From Bacteroidales bacterium (GTDB lineage: Bacteria > Bacteroidota > Bacteroidia > Bacteroidales > UBA10428): a stretch of 29,102 nt of DNA. The translations under genes were made by a program, and so were the position numbers. The notes beneath the pieces are model-generated. The model was not told the DNA's origin and ran no database searches. It saw nothing but the letters and a program-made list of their open reading frames with translations. Positions 25,087-29,102 of this stretch are shown here, one piece after another; positions within the stretch are counted from its first letter, which is position 1; each line of letters opens with the position of its first letter. The stretch lies in contig DAOUOU010000005.1 of the NCBI GenBank assembly GCA_030626465.1, positions 1 to 29,102 on the forward strand, read 5' to 3'.

Positions 25087-27357
25087 CTATATTTTCTGTA
25101 TAAAGGCAGCATATGTATTCTCTTCTTCTACATGAGCTTTTGAAAGAAGAATCAGAACTGATATTTCTTTTCCAGCTTTGGTCTTTATTTTTATTTTTTC
25201 TCGTTTCCCGATTACTTTATTATCTCCAGGTCCTGTGTATCTTGAGAGAAATTGATCTTCATCTATTGTTTTGTTGGAAAAGAGGATCCCTATATTTTTA
25301 CCTAACACTTCTGATTTTGAATAACCCAACAAATCGGAAGCTGATTTATTGAAAAAAAGAATTTTATTATCGCGAGAAGTGGTGATAACAGCATCCGTAG
25401 TATTTTCGAGAGCCCTTTCATACATTAGTTTTTCATGTTCAATTTTCTGTAATTGCTCTTTAACCTCAAGCTTAACTCCCTTCAACTTACGGCTAAGTTC
25501 TTTTTCAGATTCACGTAAAAGTTTTTCCTGTTTCTTAAGGATTTCGTGTTGTTGTTTTGATTCGATTTCCATTATCTTTTCATTGGTAATATCGTTACCA
25601 ATATATATTACTTTCTCAACTTCTCCATACATGTTATAAACTGCACTAAAAGCACCCCTGATCCATTTTTCATCCTTTGATTTTGAATTTACTTTAAACT
25701 GGCCCTGAAAGTTCATTCCTCTGACAATATTTTCCCATTTTTTATTAAACAGGTCCAGTTCTAATGTATCAACAAGGTCAAAAATCGAAAGTTTAGTAAT
25801 CTCTTTTTCAGAGTATTCAAAAAGGTAAAGGAAAGATTCATTGTATTCTTTAATATTTCCGTTGATATCAAACTCAATCTTAATACTTGACTTGTCAACG
25901 GCATCAACCACACCCTCAAGATTAAGACTAAGCTTCTTTTGTTCGGTTGTATCCAATGCAAGAAATAGTATTCTTTCTACGCCACCCTCTTCATCTCTGA
26001 TAGCGGTATATGTTGCCATTGTCCATAAATCCTTTTCTGTGCGTGTCACGTGTTTCATGTAACCTTCAAAATGTCTTCCTCCTTCAGCAATGCCTGTCCA
26101 AATTCGTTTGAACCATTCTTCATCCTTTTTTGAAATGAACATATGGATAGACTTTCCTTCTACATCTGAGTTAGCTGAATATTCAAGTTTTCTAATAAAT
26201 TTGGTATTTGCATAGATCAATGTTCCGTCTTTATCATATTCAGCACGCAACAAAGTATGGTTCACCGTAGTTTCAAGCTTTAAGAAACGATCGGCCTGTC
26301 TGGCAGCTTCCTCTTGTGTAGATTGAAGTTCTTCCATGTTTTGTCTCATTTCCTCTTCCTGAGATGTCATAGTCTGAGCTTGTGCTTTCGATTCTTCAAG
26401 AAGTTGGGCAGTTTGCATATTCATTTTAACAGTTGATAGAATTGATGCAGTACTTTCTGCGACATTTTCAATGAAACTTATCTGGTGTTTCTCTAAAAGG
26501 TTAAGTGAGGCGATCTCAAGAACTCCAAGCAGTTCTTCATTAGCAAATATAGGTGTTACGATGAGACACCGGGGATTTGATTTACCCAGACCGGATGTAA
26601 CATTAATATACGATTCAGGAAGGTCTGTCAGATAGATGGTTTTATTTTCAATAGCACTGGTTCCGATTATACCTTTTCCCCATTTTAATCGTTTGTCTGC
26701 ATATTTTTTTCTGCCGTATGCATAGAAAGCAATAAGATTGAAATATTTCTCCTTTTTCTCATCGGTAAGCAAGTAAAATCCTCCCTGCACGCCTTCAATA
26801 TAATCTGTTAAGCTCTTTATGACATTGTATGCCAGATTATCGAGATTGTCATTATCTCTTCTGAGAATTTCACCAAACTTTGCATGGCCCTCTGCTGTCC
26901 AGTTTCTGATTTCATCCTCCTTTCGTCTTTTTTCTGCTGATTCTTTATTATATTTTAGTGTATTTCTCAACTCCAAAAGCGATTTGGAAAGCTTATCGTC
27001 TTCATACTCGCTATCAAATTCTGTAGTAAAATCCTCTTGAATTAGTTTGGATATAAAATTTGTAGTTTCCAGCGATTTTGCGTTTTCTTTTTCTATTATA
27101 TTTTGCTTTAAACTCAGAGCTTTATTGTAACCTCTATAAATAAAGAACACACCAAGCGGGACAAGTATAACCAACATGGCCAGAATAAAGAGTGCCGGAT
27201 GGGAAACAATAATATGTACTATGGATAAGAATGTGATCGTTTCAGTAACATCAGTTATAAAAACCAATATTAGACCTACAATAAAAATAAATAGAGAGAG
27301 TATAAAACTGAGTAAAGTGGCTTGAAGTGTAGTAACACGATAACTCTGAATATTCAT
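25087..27357 (-). CDS. Membrane-bound GAF/PAS multidomain sensor without an output domain
   Basis: A 756-residue sensor. Two transmembrane helices (about 11-35 and 45-75) are followed by a charged helical linker, then a GAF domain (about 155-310) introduced by NWTAEGHAKFGEILRR. A coiled coil with EEEMRQNMEELQSTQEEAAR (334-353) is typical of Bacteroidota sensors. PAS domains lie at about 365-475, 480-590 (S-box, ending GNDITNEK) and 640-756, joined by a second coiled coil (about 590-640). The frame stops right after the last PAS (AAFIQKI, TAG). No kinase, GGDEF or methyl-accepting output domain is present. It may act on a partner kinase or the two nearby receivers, or may once have continued into the kinase remnant downstream. 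It has a good promoter and a normal start (MNIQSYRVTT). Confidence 0.9.
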   Translation of the reverse strand: MNIQSYRVTTLQATLLSFILSLFIFIVGLILVFITDVTETITFLSIVHIIVSHPALFILAMLVILVPLGVFFIYRGYNKALSLKQNIIEKENAKSLETTNFISKLIQEDFTTEFDSEYEDDKLSKSLLELRNTLKYNKESAEKRRKEDEIRNWTAEGHAKFGEILRRDNDNLDNLAYNVIKSLTDYIEGVQGGFYLLTDEKKEKYFNLIAFYAYGRKKYADKRLKWGKGIIGTSAIENKTIYLTDLPESYINVTSGLGKSNPRCLIVTPIFANEELLGVLEIASLNLLEKHQISFIENVAESTASILSTVKMNMQTAQLLEESKAQAQTMTSQEEEMRQNMEELQSTQEEAARQADRFLKLETTVNHTLLRAEYDKDGTLIYANTKFIRKLEYSANSDVEGKSIHMFISKKDEEWFKRIWTGIAEGGRHFEGYMKHVTRTEKDLWTMATYTAIRDEEGGVERILFLALDTTEQKKLSLNLEGVVDAVDKSSIKIEFDINGNIKEYNESFLYLFEYSEKEITKLSIFDLVDTLELDLFNKKWENIVRGMNFQGQFKVNSKSKDEKWIRGAFSAVYNMYGEVEKVIYIGNDITNEKIMEIESKQQHEILKKQEKLLRESEKELSRKLKGVKLEVKEQLQKIEHEKLMYERALENTTDAVITTSRDNKILFFNKSASDLLGYSKSEVLGKNIGILFSNKTIDEDQFLSRYTGPGDNKVIGKREKIKIKTKAGKEISVLILLSKAHVEEENTYAAFIQKI

Positions 27358-27385
27358 ACCGGCTAGTAATGATTTTTGTGAAAAA

Positions 27386-27414
27386 CAAATCTAATCAAAA
27401 TAAATATAATCAAT
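27386..27414 (-). promoter_or_regulatory. Candidate promoter of the GAF/PAS sensor gene
   Basis: On the minus strand, TAGATTTG (27386-27393) matches the Bacteroidota -7 consensus TAnnTTTG perfectly. ATTG (27411-27414) lies 17 bases upstream as a possible -33 element, slightly shorter than the usual 19-21. The ATG is 28 bases downstream. Confidence 0.5.
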
Positions 27415-27538
27415 TATTCATAAACTATCTGAATTCTGGAATGAAATGTTTCCAACATAGCGGTCTGCATAATCAATATTCCTGAAGTCATAAATGAAAG
27501 AAACATACAATTAACTGGCCAGCTTCATTTAGTCAACC

Positions 27539-27626
27539 GAGCTTGCGAGCTCCTTCTCCATAGTAAAATTACGAAGGAGAAGCTTCGCAACCGCTAAAGC
27601 TTTATGTGAACCCGGTCGGCGAAGCC
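27539..27626. repeat. Structured intergenic element with competing stems
   Basis: A GC-richer block with several hairpins. GAGCT/AGCTC (27539-27543 and 27548-27552) has loop TGCG. A longer stem pairs TTGCGA (27543-27548) with TCGCAA (27585-27590) and CTTCTCC (27553-27559) with GGAGAAG (27576-27582). A third option pairs GCTTCGC (27582-27588) with GCGAAGC (27619-27625), which excludes the second. It could be an intergenic repeat or an RNA switch-like structure in the leader or trailer region. No other copy is in this window. Confidence 0.5.
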
Positions 27627-27663
27627 AATCAGGCAATATGAATAAGAAATCATACTTCACAAT

Positions 27664-27694
27664 ATGTTTTCTTAACACAAATAAAAGAAAACAT
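27664..27694 (-). terminator. Possible terminator hairpin after the response regulator gene
   Basis: ATGTTTTCTT (27664-27673) and AAGAAAACAT (27685-27694) form a perfect 10-bp stem with an 11-base loop, about 55 bases beyond the stop of the minus-strand response regulator. The stem is AT-rich and lacks a clear U-run, so termination is only possible. Confidence 0.3.
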
Positions 27695-27748
27695 TTCTGA
27701 AGTTTAGGAAAGAATTGGTGGCGATTGTGTGGAGGAAGACCTTGTTTT

Positions 27749-28141
27749 TTAAATGTTAATTGCGTCTTTCATTGATCTAATATTCAATATATTTTGGACA
27801 GATGAAATAAAGCGGTCATTGTCGATTGGTTTCGTGAAAACTCCCTGAATTCCCAGTTTTTTAGCCAGGTACAAATAATATGGTTTACTTCCTGAAACAG
27901 CTATGATATTGCAGAATGGAAATTTAGATTTTATGTTTCTAATTAACTCGATGCCTTCTATTTTAGGCATAATAAGATCAGTTACCACCAGATCAAAAAC
28001 TGATTGTGAAAGCTTTTCAGCGGCAGTTAATCCTTCACTTGCTTCATCAATTTGTATTTTATTTCCGAAATTTTCTTTGAGAATATGCACAATAATTTTT
28101 CGATCCAGCCTGTTATCTTCTACCACAAGTATCTTTTTCAT
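27749..28141 (-). CDS. Single-domain response regulator (receiver only)
   Basis: A 130-residue CheY-like receiver without an output domain. Conserved residues are present: acidic Glu8-Asp9 (VVEDN), phosphosite Asp55 (VVTDLIMP), Ser83 (AVSGSKP) and Lys104 before Pro (FTKPID). It should therefore be phosphorylatable. The tail (IRSMKDAINI) is short. It lies 110 bases downstream of another single-domain receiver on the same strand. The GAF/PAS sensor follows after a 391-base spacer. Such proteins act by protein contact, for example in phosphorelays; its cognate kinase is not evident in the window, apart from the broken hybrid kinase. Confidence 0.93.
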   Translation of the reverse strand: MKKILVVEDNRLDRKIIVHILKENFGNKIQIDEASEGLTAAEKLSQSVFDLVVTDLIMPKIEGIELIRNIKSKFPFCNIIAVSGSKPYYLYLAKKLGIQGVFTKPIDNDRFISSVQNILNIRSMKDAINI

Positions 28142-28251
28142 GCATGTATTTTATAAGTATAAACGCATGCAAGTTGTATTGGTTTGAATGTGTTTATGAA
28201 ATTCAGAAATTGACTGATGAAGTAAAGAAATGAAGAGTCTAATGATTTTCT

Positions 28252-28647
28252 CTAATGAGTCTTATAGGCTTTAAACAGTACTTTTTCAACCCTTTCAACG
28301 AGATACTGCAGATCTATTGGTTTTTTAACGAAATCTATTGCCCCCATACTCATGATCCGTTCTACATTCTCCTCATCAGTTAATGCTGAAACGACAATAA
28401 CGGGGGTATTCTTTGTTTTATCTATTTTTCTAATTTCTTCCAAAAAATCAAAACCACTAATTTTAGGCATTAGCAAATCAAGCAGTATCAAATCAGGAGA
28501 TTCGCGTTCTATTATGGCATAGGCCTCTTTTGCATTTAGCGCTGTTTCAATCTGATAACCTTTCTCATCCAGTATAGCTTCAAGTAATACAACGTTTGTT
28601 GTGGAATCGTCAACAACTAATATTTTGAAGTCTCTGGTTTCTTCCAT
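28252..28647 (-). CDS. Single-domain response regulator (receiver only)
   Basis: A 131-residue CheY-like receiver. It has Asp13-Asp14 (VVDDSTTN), phosphosite Asp57 (ILLDLLMP), Ser87 (VVSALTD) and Lys109 (VKKPID), so the full phosphorylation site is intact. The sequence is close to receivers that sit in front of kinases or PP2C phosphatases in Bacteroidota, but the frame stops at KAYKTH with no further domain. A promoter-like arrangement lies upstream on the minus strand. It is probably the first gene of the sensory block reading towards 27749. Confidence 0.94.
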   Translation of the reverse strand: MEETRDFKILVVDDSTTNVVLLEAILDEKGYQIETALNAKEAYAIIERESPDLILLDLLMPKISGFDFLEEIRKIDKTKNTPVIVVSALTDEENVERIMSMGAIDFVKKPIDLQYLVERVEKVLFKAYKTH

Positions 28648-28662
28648 TTGGTTACTTTTATC

Positions 28663-28693
28663 TAAAGCTACTAAAAAATAACGAATTTACAAT
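28663..28693 (-). promoter_or_regulatory. Candidate promoter of the 28252-28647 response regulator
   Basis: On the minus strand, ATTG (28690-28693) and TAGCTTTA (28663-28670) are separated by 19 bases, close to the Bacteroidota -33/-7 pattern with one mismatch in the -7 box. The ATG is 15 bases downstream. Confidence 0.35.
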
Positions 28694-28865
28694 ATGGCGT
28701 TTGCAATTAATATAGATTTATTGTTTGGTTTTATTTAAAAAGTGAGATAAACTGCGAAAATAAGAATCAGTTCTTCTATGAAGATTTATCTTATCATTTT
28801 TTGAAAATCATTTCAATTCATAAACTTTTTATAGTATATTTAATGATAAACAGAAAACTTATTGC

Positions 28866-29102
28866 ATGGATACATCCCAAACTATTGAACGAGAATCTGT
28901 TATTCCTTTTGGAAGTATATTGGAAGAGAATGAGTTGCAAGATGTATTGAATAATAGTAATGTCGTTAGTTTTAATAAAAAAGAAACAATATTTCGCCAG
29001 AACACAAGGACCTCTCACATTATGTTCGTCAAATCAGGTTTGGTGAAAATATTTAAAGAAGGTCGCAATGGTAAATATATCATCCTCAAAGTATCTTTGC
29101 CG
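28866..29102 (+). CDS. Crp/Fnr-family transcriptional regulator, N-terminal part (runs off the window)
   Basis: The frame opens at ATG 28866 and is still open at the right edge, giving 79 codons. The sequence shows a cyclic-nucleotide-binding-type beta barrel: FNKKETIFRQNTRTSHIMFV, then KSGLVKIFKEGRNGKYIILK. This matches the start of Crp/Fnr effector domains (the KGExIFxQG...FVKSGLVKIYKE pattern). The DNA-binding HTH would lie beyond the window. There is no cysteine in the visible part, so an Fnr-type iron-sulfur sensor of the usual N-terminal kind is unlikely. It is divergent from the response regulator at 28252-28647 across a 218-base spacer. Confidence 0.85.
   Translation, partial: MDTSQTIERESVIPFGSILEENELQDVLNNSNVVSFNKKETIFRQNTRTSHIMFVKSGLVKIFKEGRNGKYIILKVSLP

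Larger units (their letters stand above)
27358..27748. other. Non-coding spacer (391 bases) between sensor and response regulator
   Basis: This gene-free stretch contains the sensor promoter (27386-27414), a structured repeat (27539-27626) and an AT-rich inverted repeat (27664-27694). I see no coding region longer than a few codons with recognisable content. The part 27415-27538 holds nothing I can identify. Confidence 0.6.

Noticed and set aside
19788..27626. The two structured spacer elements as copies of one repeat family
   Set aside because: They share only short words such as GTGAACC; no alignable core was found, so they are treated as separate.
1..29102. tRNA, rRNA, CRISPR or phage genes
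   Set aside because: No cloverleaf-like blocks, spaced direct repeats or phage structural genes were recognised in the reading.

Overview
This 29.1 kb window comes from the chromosome of a member of the Bacteroidota, probably an anaerobic or microaerophilic Bacteroidales/Marinilabiliales-type organism. The evidence is low GC, AT-rich spacers with few Shine-Dalgarno sequences, promoter-like TAnnTTTG boxes, a complete bat (aerotolerance-type) operon, a DUF368/ComA/AroE neighbourhood, and long GAF/PAS sensors with the lineage-typical coiled-coil linker. No tRNA, rRNA, CRISPR array or phage was seen. The assignment rests on gene content only.

Layout. (1) 1-3457: the 3' part of argS, then ffh and folD, all on +. 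(2) 3640-6144: a lipoprotein with a carbohydrate-binding-like N-terminus and a fold resembling GH84 (O-GlcNAcase-type) glycosidases. The catalytic Asp-Asp pair appears replaced by His-Ser, so it looks like a pseudoenzyme. (3) 6272-10326: a TPR protein, a ComA-type phosphosulfolactate synthase, a DUF368 membrane protein (the family recently linked to undecaprenyl-phosphate recycling) and aroE. (4) 10331-11671 on -: truA followed by a lone YfiR-family periplasmic protein. (5) 11853-20654 on +: MoxR ATPase, a small exported protein, a DUF58 protein, a membrane-anchored protein, then BatA, BatB, BatC, BatD and BatE. This is an envelope complex of AAA+, von Willebrand A and TPR proteins. A GC-rich palindromic element lies between batD and batE. 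(6) 20657-23600: a tandem universal stress protein (-), a CstA-family transporter (+) and acylphosphatase (-).

(7) 23698-28647 on -: a signal-transduction block. It holds a broken hybrid histidine kinase, a 325-bp element with 52-bp perfect terminal inverted repeats exactly at the break, a membrane-bound GAF/PAS sensor with no output domain, a spacer with a second structured repeat, and two single-domain response regulators. (8) 28866-29102 on +: the start of a Crp/Fnr-family regulator cut by the window edge.

The observations most worth a second look are the MITE-like element and the kinase it truncates, the apparently dead GH84-like lipoprotein, and the two structured intergenic repeats.
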